From Deltaproteobacteria bacterium (GTDB lineage: Bacteria > Desulfobacterota > Syntrophobacteria > Syntrophobacterales > Syntrophobacteraceae): a DNA stretch of 64,000 nucleotides. The stretch is taken from assembly GCA_021780695.1 (NCBI GenBank), contig JAJXYD010000033.1, forward strand, positions 1 to 64,000, in the 5' to 3' direction. This document shows, piece after piece, positions 8,914 to 19,200 of the stretch; the first letter of the stretch is position 1; each line of letters starts with the position of its first letter. The position numbers and the translations under genes are program-made. The notes below the pieces were generated by a model. The model was not told the DNA's origin, ran no database searches, and worked only from the letters and a program-made list of their open reading frames with translations.

Positions 8914-9417
8914 AGCGTCCTGGCAGATATCCAACCTGCAAACATCGCCTGCGTCCAAACCGGAAGTGGAATGGTTTAAGCGCCGGATGATGCCATTGAT
9001 AATACTCGCAATACGAATAGTTATGCTTGTCTATGCAAAATCGGCATATTCCTTCTTCGTCATGCAAATAACTCCAATCCGGAGCGAAAATCAAGGAAAT
9101 AGGCTGATTGCCGGCTGAAGGACTTTTCAGGACAGGGCGAACAGGGGCCTTTAGGCAAGAACCCCCTTGCCCCCTGAAAATCAAGTCCGGGCAGGATCGG
9201 GCAGGCGGCGCTTTACGGGAAGCCTCCGCTCTTACGAAAAGACGTCGAACAAAGGAGCGGGGTTTCCGTTCCGAATGCCAAGGATGGCCGGGGGCCGTTT
9301 CCCCCCCCAGAGGGCCTCTGGCTGGGCAATAAGCGGAAAGCGGGATGCGGTTTTGAGAAAAGGGAGGACAGGCAACCAAGCGCGAAAAATCCTGTCCACC
9401 CTTCTCCGCCTTACAAG
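8914..9417. other. 504-base intergenic region upstream of the histidine kinase
   Basis: This region should hold the kinase promoter on the minus strand, but I found no sigma54-type match. An imperfect inverted repeat with TTTTCAGG at 9124-9131 and CCTGAAAA at 9173-9180 lies in it, with further G/C-rich pairing inside. It may be the terminator of the minus-strand gene ending at 9418. No gene is recognisable. Confidence 0.5.
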
Positions 9418-9789
9418 CTATAACGTTTGCGTAAAAGAATCGGGCGTTACGGCCAAAGTCGCCCGCACCCATTCGAATTTTGATTTGAGCAAGTCAAAGT
9501 CCGGCCCGGACTTTACGAAGACAGCCTTCCCCCGGATCAGAAAACCGGTGCCCGCTCCCCGCAGCCCCTGTACCTTGCTGCTCCCCAGAGTGATCAGCAC
9601 TTCAGGGTTTACGGCCACATTGGCTTCCGTGCGGTGCATGAACCCGGCAGGAATCAGCAGGCGCCCGTCTTCGGATATGCGGACGTAGCTGTTCCAGGTG
9701 TTGACCAGATGCGGTCCATCGGGCCCCAAAGTTGCGATTGCAACTATACCGTCTTTTTTGAGTATTTCTTTTACTATTTCGGGTATCAT
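9418..9789 (-). CDS. Pyridoxamine 5'-phosphate oxidase-like FMN-binding protein
   Basis: A 123-residue protein of the split-barrel flavin fold (PNPOx-related). It starts with a lysine-rich helix and the typical strand IVAIATLGPDGPHLVNTW, followed by a GFMHRTEANVAVNPEV segment that would contact FMN phosphate. Members of this size are usually homodimers binding FMN or F420; true PdxH is longer, so I do not call it pdxH. AGGAG precedes the ATG. It is transcribed divergently from a MocR-type regulator, 62 bases apart. That arrangement, together with the flavin/PLP theme, suggests it is the regulator's target. Confidence 0.75.
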   Translation of the reverse strand: MIPEIVKEILKKDGIVAIATLGPDGPHLVNTWNSYVRISEDGRLLIPAGFMHRTEANVAVNPEVLITLGSSKVQGLRGAGTGFLIRGKAVFVKSGPDFDLLKSKFEWVRATLAVTPDSFTQTL

Positions 9790-9851
9790 AGTTTACGACT
9801 CCTGTAAGTTGGATGAGGTTATCAGTTAACACACCACGATTGTGAGTCGGT

Positions 9852-11234
9852 ATGTTTATCCTGGACAACAACCAGGGCGTCCCGCTATTTAAGCAACTCT
9901 ATTTACAGATTAGGGAGCAGGCACTCTCCGGGAAGCTGCCTGAACATGCCAAACTCCCATCGGTCAGAGACCTTGCGGCCGAACTTTCAATCAGCCGAAA
10001 CACGGTCGAAGCAGCCTACCAGGAGTTGCACGCTGAAGGATATATTTACAGCAGGCAACGCAGCGGCTATTTCGTGTCGGCACTCGATCATGATGTCTCC
10101 CCCCTGACGATGACTTTCAACCCTCAACGGCAGAACCGTCGGGCGCACTACCCCTATGATTTTCATCCCGCGCGCCTCGATCCCGACAGTTTCCCCCTGG
10201 CGCTGTGGCGCACCTGCTTTCTGGAGTGCCTGCGCGAAGGCTCCCGCGAACTTTCCACCTACGGCCCCTTCCTGGGGGACTGGGGACTGCGCTCCAATAT
10301 CTGGAAATACCTTGAACATTCCCGAGGGGTGATTTGCGGGCCCGACCAGATCGTGATCTGTTCCGGACTCCAACATGGCCTCGATCTCGTTGCCCACCTG
10401 CTAAAAGAACAGCATTCCTCGGTGGCTGTCGAAAACCCGGGATATCACCTGCCTCGTGCGGTATTCCGCAATAACAGGTTCGACATAGTCCCGATAACCG
10501 TAGGGCCGGGTGGAATCGACCTGGAAATGTTAAGAACCGGCGGGAGCACCATCGCCTATGTCACCCCGTCACATCAGATGCCCATGGGATACGTTATGCC
10601 CATTGCCGACCGGCGGAAACTGATTGAATGGGCGGGGTCGGGCAACAATCTGATCATCGAAGACGACTATGACAGCGAACTCCGGCACCACGGCAAACCG
10701 ATCCCTTCGCTGCAGGGTTTGTGGCCCTGCGGGAACATCATTTATCTCGGAACATTTTCAAAGATTCTCTCCCCGGCGTTGCGCTTGAGTTATATGGTTC
10801 TCCCAGAGGCTTTGCTCGCGCGCTTCCTCGAGCAATATAATGACTACTTTTCCACCGTCTCCCTGCTCGAACAGAGAACAATGGCCAAATTCATGGAACA
10901 GGGGCACTGGGTCCGACACATCCGGCGCATGCGTATCCTCTACAAAAGAAAGCACGATGCCCTGATCGAGAGCATCAGAGGTGCGTTCGGCGCGAAAGCC
11001 GCCGTGATCGGTCAGGGCGCGGGACTCCATGTGGTATTACAACTGCTCGCTCAAAATCCCGGGGAAGCTGAAATTATCCGCCGCGCCGCACAAAACGGGA
11101 TCGGTTTATTCCCGTTCAGCGCCACCTGCGCCACGGATAAACCGGCAGACACAAACCTTCTGCTCGGCTTCGGAGGCATGACCACCCTCGAGCTTGAGCA
11201 GGGTATCTTTCTTTTGGCCCAAAGCTGCTTTTGA
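9852..11234 (+). CDS. MocR-type GntR regulator with aminotransferase-like domain
   Basis: A 460-residue transcription factor. An N-terminal GntR winged helix-turn-helix (about 1-75, LSISRNTVEAAYQEL) is fused to a fold-type I aminotransferase domain. The PLP-binding lysine is present as Lys304 in GTFSKILSP, so the domain can bind PLP as a ligand. MocR proteins such as PdxR, GabR and TauR use the PLP domain to sense vitamin B6 or amino acids. The gene faces away from an FMN-binding split-barrel gene, and the 62 bases between them must contain both promoters. The ribosome site is weak. The specific ligand is unknown. Confidence 0.9.
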   Translation: MFILDNNQGVPLFKQLYLQIREQALSGKLPEHAKLPSVRDLAAELSISRNTVEAAYQELHAEGYIYSRQRSGYFVSALDHDVSPLTMTFNPQRQNRRAHYPYDFHPARLDPDSFPLALWRTCFLECLREGSRELSTYGPFLGDWGLRSNIWKYLEHSRGVICGPDQIVICSGLQHGLDLVAHLLKEQHSSVAVENPGYHLPRAVFRNNRFDIVPITVGPGGIDLEMLRTGGSTIAYVTPSHQMPMGYVMPIADRRKLIEWAGSGNNLIIEDDYDSELRHHGKPIPSLQGLWPCGNIIYLGTFSKILSPALRLSYMVLPEALLARFLEQYNDYFSTVSLLEQRTMAKFMEQGHWVRHIRRMRILYKRKHDALIESIRGAFGAKAAVIGQGAGLHVVLQLLAQNPGEAEIIRRAAQNGIGLFPFSATCATDKPADTNLLLGFGGMTTLELEQGIFLLAQSCF

Positions 11235-11894
11235 CATTAGCATTCAGGTGCATCAAAGGCTCCCCTCAGGAAAAATGGATGTGTGGAGCGAAGCTGTCAA
11301 CCTGTTCCCCAATTCGACCCACATCTGCAATATAATGGATCTATACCCCTGGTCACAGAGGCAGTTTTCGAAATAATCACAGGGACAGATCCCCTCTATT
11401 TAGCCGGGGCCATTCCTTAAGAGCGGAGTCTGCCCTTGACAAAGAAATATTTAAATTCCACCACCCTATATTTCTTCGAAAGAGTAGTTGCCCGCACAGG
11501 GCTCCAGGGATGCAAGCCTCGCCCTGAAAGACCAAATGCTTTTTTAGCCGCGCATTATGAAAGTATCGAAGCCGCGAAGAATAGACTTCTCCCCGCTTCA
11601 GGAGCGAAACGAACCTATTTTGTATTAGAACCCTGCCGTAAAACGAAAGGATTGCTTTGCGGCGAAATCGGAGCATTCTTATCCTGGATTATGCGCGAGG
11701 ATGCCTGAAAATGAAACTGCGTTTGTCCCAACTATTTGATATTCTGGCACCAAATACGTCAGAGGAGAGGGGGAAAGGTCCTTTCGGACAAAAATGCGGC
11801 CCGAAATTGCGGTTGGGATGCCTGGCACTGGGTTGGTGAATTATTCCGGTTTAAGCCGCGTTCAATTCCGACTCAAAAATAAGGAGGCTGTAAA
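11235..11894. other. 660-base region without a convincing gene
   Basis: Several short frames open here, but none has recognisable homology, a good ribosome site or sensible composition. It precedes the MIP channel gene and should contain its promoter. I see nothing else. Confidence 0.5.
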
Positions 11895-12527
11895 ATGGAA
11901 AAGTACTTCACGGAACTGATCGGCACTTTTTTCCTCGTCTTAACCGTCGGTTGCACGGTAATCGGAGGGGGCCCCGGCGTGATTGCACCTCTGGCTATCG
12001 GCACTGTGCTGGCCGTTATGATCTGTGCGGGCGGGCACATCTCCGGAGGCCACTATAACCCGGCGGTAACTCTCGGTGTGTGGATTCGCGGCCGTTGCGA
12101 AACCCGAGATGTCCTGCCTTACTGGGTTGCTCAGATCCTGGGAGGAATCCTTGCTGCTCTGGTGGTAAAGTATCTAAGACAAGGCATTGCGGTAAAGCCC
12201 CTTGCTTTGGCGGTCGGCCCAGCGCTGGCCGCTGAATTTCTGTTCACCTTTGCCCTTGTCTACGTGGTGCTCAATACCGCCACTTCAAAAGGCACCGCCG
12301 GCAATTCCTTCTACGGGTTTGCAATCGGCTTGACCGTTATGGTCGGCGCTTTTGCGGTTGGAAATATCTCCGGAGGAGCTTTTAATCCGGCAGTTGCCCT
12401 GGGGATCACCACAATGGGGTTGTCATCATTTTCAAATATCTGGATCTACCTGGCAGCGGATCTTCTGGGCGGGGCAGCCGCAGGTTTGACCTTCAAGGCC
12501 TTGAGTGTCCAAGACAGAGCGTCTTAA
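11895..12527 (+). CDS. MIP (aquaporin-type) channel with an atypical selectivity region
   Basis: A 210-residue membrane protein with six hydrophobic helices and both half-helix signature motifs: NPA at 55-57 (GGHYNPAV) and NPA at 164-166 (GGAFNPAV). Classic aquaporins and glycerol facilitators have an arginine directly after the second NPA, forming the aromatic/arginine filter. Here the residue is valine. That predicts a wider or less polar filter, so water or glycerol selectivity should not be assumed. AGGAGG lies just upstream of the ATG. No operon partner is present; it sits at the edge of an accessory region. Confidence 0.88.
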   Translation: MEKYFTELIGTFFLVLTVGCTVIGGGPGVIAPLAIGTVLAVMICAGGHISGGHYNPAVTLGVWIRGRCETRDVLPYWVAQILGGILAALVVKYLRQGIAVKPLALAVGPALAAEFLFTFALVYVVLNTATSKGTAGNSFYGFAIGLTVMVGAFAVGNISGGAFNPAVALGITTMGLSSFSNIWIYLAADLLGGAAAGLTFKALSVQDRAS

Positions 12528-12911
12528 GCCCCCGAGGGACAGGGCAGCGGCGCTTAAACGACAGGCCTTCGCCCTGCCCGCGTCCGACCCCGATGTTGGC
12601 GCTACCCCGGCCAATAAAAAGATTTCCCCGCGCAAACATGGTGACCGCTATATGAGGCGAGACGGGTGGAACGGCTTTCCAATCTGCCCTGGTGTTTTTC
12701 CCAACCCCTCTCGTCTGTTTTACCGATCCAACCGGAAGGCCTGGGGCACTCTGTTGCAGGAGATATTGCCGTGGCGGAGTGCCCGTTATGGAGCGGGGCC
12801 TGTCCTTTGATCCAGTTGTGTGCGTCAAGTTCTGCAAATTCGATCGGACATGCGGGTCGCGTTTTTTTGAACCTACACTAACGGCAGACTAGCGGAGGTG
12901 AGCCGGAGCGG
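12528..12911. other. 384-base gap between the MIP gene and the transposase remnant
   Basis: No gene or terminator is clear. It may contain the lost end of the insertion sequence whose transposase remnant follows, but I could not identify terminal inverted repeats or target duplications. Confidence 0.4.
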
Positions 12912-13364
12912 CTAGGCAACCTTCATCACTATCAGCCCAAGTTTTTTGTGTTCTTTGAGCAACTCCATGTTCAGGTACCGGCTGGCCTCAAGCCAGCTCT
13001 CATGCGTTTCTACGGCCAGAGCCCGCACCAGGCGCAAGCAGCTTTCCGCATTTGGAAAAATCCGCACAACGTGGGTTCTCCGTTTTATTTCTTCGTTGAA
13101 ACGCTCCAGCATGTTCGTTGACTTCATGTGTTTATGGTGTTGCACAGGCAGAGGATAGTAATTTAGGGTCTCCGCTATATGCTCTTCGACCCAGGCGCAC
13201 AGCTTAGGGTATTTTGGCTGCCAACGCTCAAGCCACTGAGCGAGGTCCTTGCGCGCCTCGGCCAAGTCGCGTCGGTCGTAAATCCAGCGAAGCTCCTGGA
13301 GGCAGTCGTCGTTGGCCTTTCGCGGCATGGGTGTTTTCTCGAACAACCCGTATGCCATGACCAA
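12912..13364 (-). pseudogene. IS256-family transposase, C-terminal remnant
   Basis: The frame encodes about 150 residues of the C-terminal part of an IS256/Mutator-type transposase. Recognisable are PRKANDDCLQELRW, the conserved HHKHMKSTNMLERFNEEIKR and RTHVVRIFPNAESCLRL blocks, and the final WLEASRYLN. Full transposases of the family have about 400 residues, so the N-terminal half with two of the three catalytic acidic residues is missing. A stop codon at 13374-13376 closes the frame upstream. It is an inactive relic marking a former insertion. Confidence 0.85.
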
Positions 13365-13456
13365 ATTTTTAAGTCATTCTCTTTTGCAGAACTTTTTGCA
13401 CTCTACCCCCCCATGCCTGGCCGCATATCGTGGGCCACTCGATGCCAAAAACATGA

Positions 13457-13462
13457 TATAAT
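13457..13462 (+). promoter_or_regulatory. Extended -10 promoter element
   Basis: TGATATAAT contains a perfect -10 hexamer (TATAAT) with the TG extension, 33 bases upstream of the ATG at 13495. The -35 region is weak, as is normal for extended -10 promoters. Confidence 0.5.
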
Positions 13463-13494
13463 CCGATTCTTAAAATTCCTGTACGGAGAAATAG

Positions 13495-14082
13495 ATGCCA
13501 TCCACTATCACTGCCAAATTGATTGATGCAATGAGACGGACCACGGAGCGTATCGACGACTTTTTCGAGACCAATCGGGCGATATTTGGCGACATTGATC
13601 CATCACTATATAGTTATATGACATTTTGTTCTTTTCTCGTGGTGGCATCCTATTCTCCGGGAAAAGAACATTTTCCGAACACTGCGGTGGATCGCCAGGA
13701 GAGTGACACGGAAAAATTCAAAAATATAATTATTCAAGCGATCACCGATTCTGTTTTAGGGCGACATGCGGAGGCGATTGAATTGATGCGGAGCGAGGCG
13801 CAAAAAGAGGACCACGCGACTACGGCTCGGCAGCAGGTAGCAACGTTTGTCGATGGGAAGTATAGCGAATATTTCAGATATTTCCAGCTGGATATAGAAG
13901 AGTTGGCAGAGGGCAAGGGTTTGTATAAGAACCTTTCCACAGCTTTCATGAGAGATGTTTTGGACCGGAACAAGTCAGACCCGCCCCTCGGCCAACCCAC
14001 GGCGGACAATGTTTCCTTCGGGCTATGTCTTTCTACTACGATTTCCGGATTGCTGTCATTTTTTGAAAAAACCGACTCGTAG
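13495..14082 (+). CDS. Hypothetical protein, 195 residues
   Basis: I do not recognise this protein. It is soluble, mostly helical by composition, with no signal peptide and no membrane segment. The ATG has GGAGA 7 bases upstream and a good extended -10 promoter, so it is probably expressed. It lies between a transposase relic and a decayed TauE gene, and its base composition looks lower in G+C than neighbouring core genes. Both facts fit acquired DNA. Function cannot be stated. Confidence 0.7.
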   Translation: MPSTITAKLIDAMRRTTERIDDFFETNRAIFGDIDPSLYSYMTFCSFLVVASYSPGKEHFPNTAVDRQESDTEKFKNIIIQAITDSVLGRHAEAIELMRSEAQKEDHATTARQQVATFVDGKYSEYFRYFQLDIEELAEGKGLYKNLSTAFMRDVLDRNKSDPPLGQPTADNVSFGLCLSTTISGLLSFFEKTDS

Positions 14083-14414
14083 CCAGCCCCGAAGATGGTA
14101 GGCAGTAAAGGATCGAGCCAATCGTGGAAAGAGACGATTTGTTTTTTGCACCCATTCCGATGTTTCTGCCTACGATCAGGTATTGCAATAGTAAATTTTT
14201 CCGGCAAAATCGCATCGCATTGGAGGGGCGGGCGCAAGCATTCAATTGCCAGGCTTTACAGCCCCGGAAACGATTCCAAGGAACCCGGAGAGGAAACATC
14301 AGGCTATAAATCCCGTAGGAACATGGTGCACGTGATAGGCAACGCTCCGTTCGACTTCGGCGATAGCACCCGTCGAGGTGAAAGGAGTGTGCAACAAAGT
14401 CGGGGGTGTCATCG
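14083..14414. other. Stretch with no recognisable gene
   Basis: Between the hypothetical gene and the TauE-like remnant I see no supported gene or signal. Part may be further decayed downstream sequence of the TauE-like gene. Confidence 0.4.
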
Positions 14415-14669
14415 GCATCGCCGGGGTCGGGTTCATGGCCCCGAAAAGATAGATAGGCCGGGCAGAGAAGCACCGGGCACAATATCACCGCTATTGCCCC
14501 GCCGGATATGAGCGCCGCCAGGGCGGTTCCCGGAAATGCCCCGAAAGGGGTAGCCATCTCCACAAGATGGATATTGGAAAAGCCTTCCTTTACATAGGCC
14601 GCCGCCCCCCAGTCCGGTAAGCGCCCCGATAAAACCGGCGATGAGGGCGGAAAACGTAGTGGTATCCAT
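14415..14669 (-). pseudogene. Decayed TauE/SafE-type membrane transporter
   Basis: The start is intact (ATG at 14669 with AGAAGG upstream) and encodes the typical N-terminus LIAGFIGALTGLGGG of the TauE/SafE (sulfite/sulfonate exporter) family. After the glycine motif the frame breaks. The continuation, AAYVKEGFSNIHLVEMAT then GAFPG, is in another frame, and about 30 residues normally lying between these blocks are missing. The lesion is therefore a deletion plus frameshift inside a G-rich run, not a simple base error. Similarity fades near 14420. Families of this kind export sulfite or organosulfonates, plausible in a sulfate reducer, but this copy cannot work. Confidence 0.75.
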
Positions 14670-14748
14670 CGTTTGCCTTCTCCCGGGATGTCTTGGCATT
14701 AACGCCTTATTGCCAGGCCCGAACCGGAAGCAAAACAAAGGCGGCTCT

Positions 14749-15354
14749 TTAAGAGTCGGGACGCTCCGTGCACGGTTGCAGGGGACCGGGAAGCTTTCTT
14801 TTTCGCCCGCCCGCCGATTCGCCTTCTATAAGAGATTCGACGTCGGCATAGGGATAGATGGTTACCGCACCGCGATCGGCCAAACACCCCGAATCAATCG
14901 AGGGGCCGTAGACACTGTAATTTTCTCTTCCAAGCAAGCGTAGAAGCATCCCCTGTTCGGCGCGGTGATGGGCCGTGTGGGCTATCCTTCTTAGCACAAT
15001 CCACGCTCGTGTCCTTTGCACGTCAAAAAAGGGCACAACGGCTTCAAACCACGGCTTGTCCTTTCTTCTCAGCTCCGCAAGCCTTTGTGCGCTGTCTTCG
15101 GCATACCTTTTGATAAACTCGATCCTGGTTTCCGTTTGGGGAAGAGGATCCGCGCCGATCTCGATACCGAGCATGGCGCAAAACCACTTGTTTTCGCTCA
15201 CGCACTGGTGCACCATGTGCTCAAGGCCGTTTCTGTCCCTTTTGTCGAGCGGATGGGGGCGAATCGGGAGATCTTGATCCCTGAAAGTGCTCCAGACGCT
15301 TAAGGTCTTTAACCGCTCGGTTTCATAGGTATCTGCAAGAAAGTCGTACTCCAT
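14749..15354 (-). CDS. DinB-like four-helix metal-binding protein
   Basis: A 201-residue protein with the layout of the DinB/YfiT superfamily. There is an N-terminal helical segment, a first histidine in the HMVHQCVSENKWF helix, and a late helix RRIAHTAHHRAEQGMLLRLLG supplying two more metal-binding histidines. DinB-like proteins are often thiol-dependent transferases or hydrolases. Its start is only 3 bases after the nitroreductase stop, so it is the third gene of an operon that begins with the hybrid kinase. The C-terminal 40 residues are not part of the core fold. Confidence 0.75.
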   Translation of the reverse strand: MEYDFLADTYETERLKTLSVWSTFRDQDLPIRPHPLDKRDRNGLEHMVHQCVSENKWFCAMLGIEIGADPLPQTETRIEFIKRYAEDSAQRLAELRRKDKPWFEAVVPFFDVQRTRAWIVLRRIAHTAHHRAEQGMLLRLLGRENYSVYGPSIDSGCLADRGAVTIYPYADVESLIEGESAGGRKRKLPGPLQPCTERPDS

Positions 15355-15357
15355 GGC

Positions 15358-16197
15358 TTACCCCCCGTTTGAACCGTTTAACCAGGTCACCTCCAAAGGG
15401 TTTCGGGCCGGCAGACGGTGATAGCCGTACCTGGGATAGCCCGCCATCAGTATGCCGGTTATTTTTCTATCGGCCGGGATTTTTAGGAACTCGGAAAAAG
15501 CCGGAAAGGTCTGCGCACATCTATGCGCTATACCGGCCCAGCAAGTCCCCAGGCCAAGCGAGGGCGCAAACAACTCGGCATATTCGAGGCAAAGCACCGT
15601 TGAGGGCTGCGCGGTGATAAGGCCTGCCGGAGCGTGGGCCGCTATCAGAAGAGGAGCATGGCGCAAAACCGGGTCTTTTCCTTTTCCATAAGCCGCTATC
15701 AGAGCAGGAAAGTTAAGGTAGGCGGACAATTCCGGCGAAGACTGTCGCGCCTCCCTCATCCACTCGACGATTATTTCGCGCAGTCGCGCGAGATCTTTAG
15801 CCTCATCGACAATCAGGTAGGAAATTCCCTGGCTGTTATGTCCCGAAGGCGCAAAGCGGGCGATATTTAAAAGTTGGACTACCTTTTCTCTGGCAACAGG
15901 CTCATTTTTGTAGTTTCGGATGGAACGGCGCGACCTCAAGAAAAGCTCACTTTGAGCAGGTTCGGGGACATAGTTTTCCGGGATAACGGACTGATCTCGA
16001 AGAGGGTTTTTAAGGTTTTCAAGAGCTCCGTTTGGACACACGGCCGAACAGTGACCGCAGCCGATACAATATTTGGCCAATGGGGACAGCAGTTGCGGCC
16101 TGCCTTCCCCGTCGGCGCAAAGGATCCCAAGAGGACAAACCTCTATGCAAATTCCATCACGGCTGCATTTATCGACGTCAACTCTTATCAGACTCAT
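15358..16197 (-). CDS. Ferredoxin-nitroreductase fusion
   Basis: I choose the ATG at 16197, which has GGAGGAA upstream, over the in-frame start at 16227; this gives 279 residues. Residues 1-60 carry two [4Fe-4S] motifs (CSRDGICIEVCP, CIGCGHCSAVCP). The rest is a nitroreductase-fold flavoprotein (RRSIRNYKNEPV, then ARFAPSGHNSQG and a late GLGTCWAG). The FeS domain would pass electrons to FMN for reduction of an organic substrate. Such fusions are common in strict anaerobes, but their substrates are generally unknown. It lies between a hybrid sensor kinase and a DinB-like gene with very short spacing, so all three are likely cotranscribed. Confidence 0.88.
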   Translation of the reverse strand: MSLIRVDVDKCSRDGICIEVCPLGILCADGEGRPQLLSPLAKYCIGCGHCSAVCPNGALENLKNPLRDQSVIPENYVPEPAQSELFLRSRRSIRNYKNEPVAREKVVQLLNIARFAPSGHNSQGISYLIVDEAKDLARLREIIVEWMREARQSSPELSAYLNFPALIAAYGKGKDPVLRHAPLLIAAHAPAGLITAQPSTVLCLEYAELFAPSLGLGTCWAGIAHRCAQTFPAFSEFLKIPADRKITGILMAGYPRYGYHRLPARNPLEVTWLNGSNGG

Positions 16198-16223
16198 CGT
16201 TATTCCTCCAATAACCAGGCAAC

Positions 16224-19200
16224 TCAAATGTATGTAAGCCGTTCCTGGGCCAATCGCCGGTCCAGGACCGCGCGCACGGTTTTGGCAAGTTTTTCCAATG
16301 TCACCGGCTTCATAATCACTTCACTAATCCCCAGTTCCAGGGCTGCCTCTATGTTGAGGCTGCGGCTAAACCCCGTGATCAGTACCACCGAAATTTGGGG
16401 CGCAATATCGAGCAGTTCGCGGGCGAGTTCGAAACCTGTAAGGCCCGGCATGGTCATATCGGTAAGCACCAGATCGAAGGGTCTTTGGGTCGACAGCTCT
16501 TTGAAGGTCTCAAGAGCCTGCATCCCGCCGGTACACGAAACCGCCTCATAGCCAAGCCTTTCAAGCATCTCCCTGATCATTTCCGCAAGAACCGGTTCGT
16601 CATCGACCACAAGAACTCTTTCCCCCCCTCCCTGAGGGGCTTTGGCCTCATCCTTTTTCTCAGCGGCCCCCTCTTCGGTCTCCACGGCGGGCAGGAGCAC
16701 TCTAAACGTTGTTCCCGTCCCCCGGTTACTCTCGACGAAAATCACGCCGCCGTGGCTTTTTACAATGCCGTGAACGACCGATAGACCCAGCCCCGTGCCT
16801 TCATGGGGACCCTTGGTGGTAAAGAAGGGATCGAATATGAGGTCCATAATCGGCTCCTCCATTCCCCGGCCCACGTCACTGACCGTCAACTCGACGTAAG
16901 GGCCGGGAGGAAGGCTTCCGGAAGCGTTCGAGACTTCGGTTTCCATCGTTATATCGGCGAGTCTTACCTCCAAGACACCGCCATTATCCTGCATCGCGTG
17001 GGCGGCATTGGTGCAAAGATTCATGAGAACCTGATGCATCTGGGTGGAATCGGCCAAAACGGCATTTTTGCTCGACACTTCGGTTTTGATTTCAATGGTT
17101 GAGGGCAAGGAGGGACGAAGAATAAGCATCGCCTCTTCCAATATCCTGCCAAGGACCAGAGGCATTTTTTTCTGTTCCGACCTGCGGCTGAAAACCAGGA
17201 TCTGCTGGACTAACTCCTTTGCGCGCAAAGTCGCCTTGAGCACCTCGGCAAGTTTGGTCCTGACCGGATTTTGCTCGCCCAGCTCCAGCTTCGCCAACTC
17301 GGTATACCCGGTGATTGCTCCAAGTATATTATTGAAGTCATGGGCAATACCTCCTGCAAGTGTCCCAAGGGCTTCCATCTTTTGAGCCTGGCGCAGTTCT
17401 TTTTCCAGCAATAGCTCACGGCTGATATCCCGGTGAAGCAAGACATAATTTTTGACAACCCCGGAACTGTCCGGTATGACCGATACCGAGACATCCGCGT
17501 CGTAGAGCACGCCGTCCTTTTTCTTGTTGGTCATGCGACCCGACCAGGCCTCACCTTTTACCAAAGCCGCATGCAACTCCGGATCCGGAGCCTCATCGGC
17601 CTTTTCGTCTATAAAAGACCAGGCATACCGGCCGACAATTTCCTCTCCTCCGTAACCCGTAATGCGCTGAAAAGCCGGGTTCGCATACTCGATACGCCAA
17701 TTCGCATCGGCTATTATAATACCTTCGGCGGCTTGCTCGACCGCCATGGCCAGCCGCATGCGCTCCTGCTCACCCCGCTTGCGCTCGGTTATATCGCGGA
17801 TTATTCCTTCATCTCCCAAAAGCCCGCCATGATCGTCTCTTAGCAAACTGCTCGTAAAGGAAGTATAGAACCGCGAACCGTCATGTCTTACAAGGGTTGC
17901 TTCGTAGTCTCTTACAACCCCCTCCCTGTGGAGTTTTTGAACCATCTTGGCGCGCTCGTGTGCACTTACCCAAAATTGGCCCACATTCCTGCCGATTATA
18001 TCTTCACAGGGGGCGCCGTAAATTTGCGCGGCCGAAGGGCTGATCATGGTTATCACACCGTTTTTATCCGTGCGGTAATAAATGTCCTGTATATTTTCGA
18101 CAACGCTGCGGTAGCGTTTTTCACTTTCCCTTAGCTTCTCCTGCGTTTTCCTGATCTCGGTCACATCCCTTATGCACTCGATAGCGCCCATGATCTTGCA
18201 ATCACTATCATAGAGGGGCCTCGCTTTGCCTGAGATAACGCGAAGTTCCCCTCCATTTATCGACGTCCGGGTTTCCGCTAAAAAGATATCCCCCTCTTTT
18301 CGGACGGCGGAATATTTCTTGAGTATTTCATCGTCTTGTCTTAGTGCGGCATCTATTAAGACGGGTCTTCTATATCCATAAAACGGCAACGCATATTCAT
18401 AATCACCCTTACCTAAAATATCTTCGGCCTTCCTGCCGGACAGGCTTTCAAAGGCTTTGTTCCAGGCGATGACCTTGCCCTCCAGATCTATGGCGAAAGT
18501 GGGATCGGGCAGGAAATCCAAGATCTGGGCAAGTCTTTGATTTGACTCCCTGAGCGCAATCTCGGCCCGCTTGCGGTCCGTAATGTCCTGGTTTGCCCCT
18601 CGCGTTTTAACAACCCTGCCGTCCTGGTCGCGCACAGGCGCGTAATGGACCAGGATGTATTTTTTCTCTCCGTTGGCCCCGATAATCCGGTATTCGATCT
18701 GTCCTTTGAAACTGGGATCGTTTGCCGCCAACCCTTTGGCTAATTCCTGGGCCACAATATGAGCTTCCTGAGCCTCCGGTGTCATTGCGGGCCCGCACTC
18801 CCCTTGCCGGTCCTCGCCATACAGGGAGTGGAACTGCTCGTCAAAATATAACTTACCGGTTTTGAAATCGTATTCCCACGGCACAAGGCCGGCGATGTCC
18901 ATGGCCATTTTTAGCTGAGCGTCGCGCTCACGCAGGGACTCTTCGATCCTTTTGCGTTCCGTGATGTCTCGGGCCAAAACCACGAGTCCCTTTCGCCTTC
19001 CATCGCGATGAAACATAGGGACCTTTATGACATCGTAGATTCGGGGGGTGCCGTCGCTGTGCAAGAAAGCCTCTTCCGCCCGGAACATCGCTCCCTTTTG
19101 CCAGACTTCTTTATCTGATTGCCCACAGGCCGATAAAGCCTCCCGGTGAGCACCTTCGTACCGGCACAACTCACTATCGGTCCTGCCTCTATAATCGACC

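Noticed and set aside
9001..9061. A sigma54-like site upstream of the histidine kinase (TTGCA near 9035)
   Set aside because: The GG element at the required distance is missing.
11377..11708. Short overlapping frames on both strands between the MocR and MIP genes
   Set aside because: No family, poor starts and mutually antisense; not enough to call a gene.
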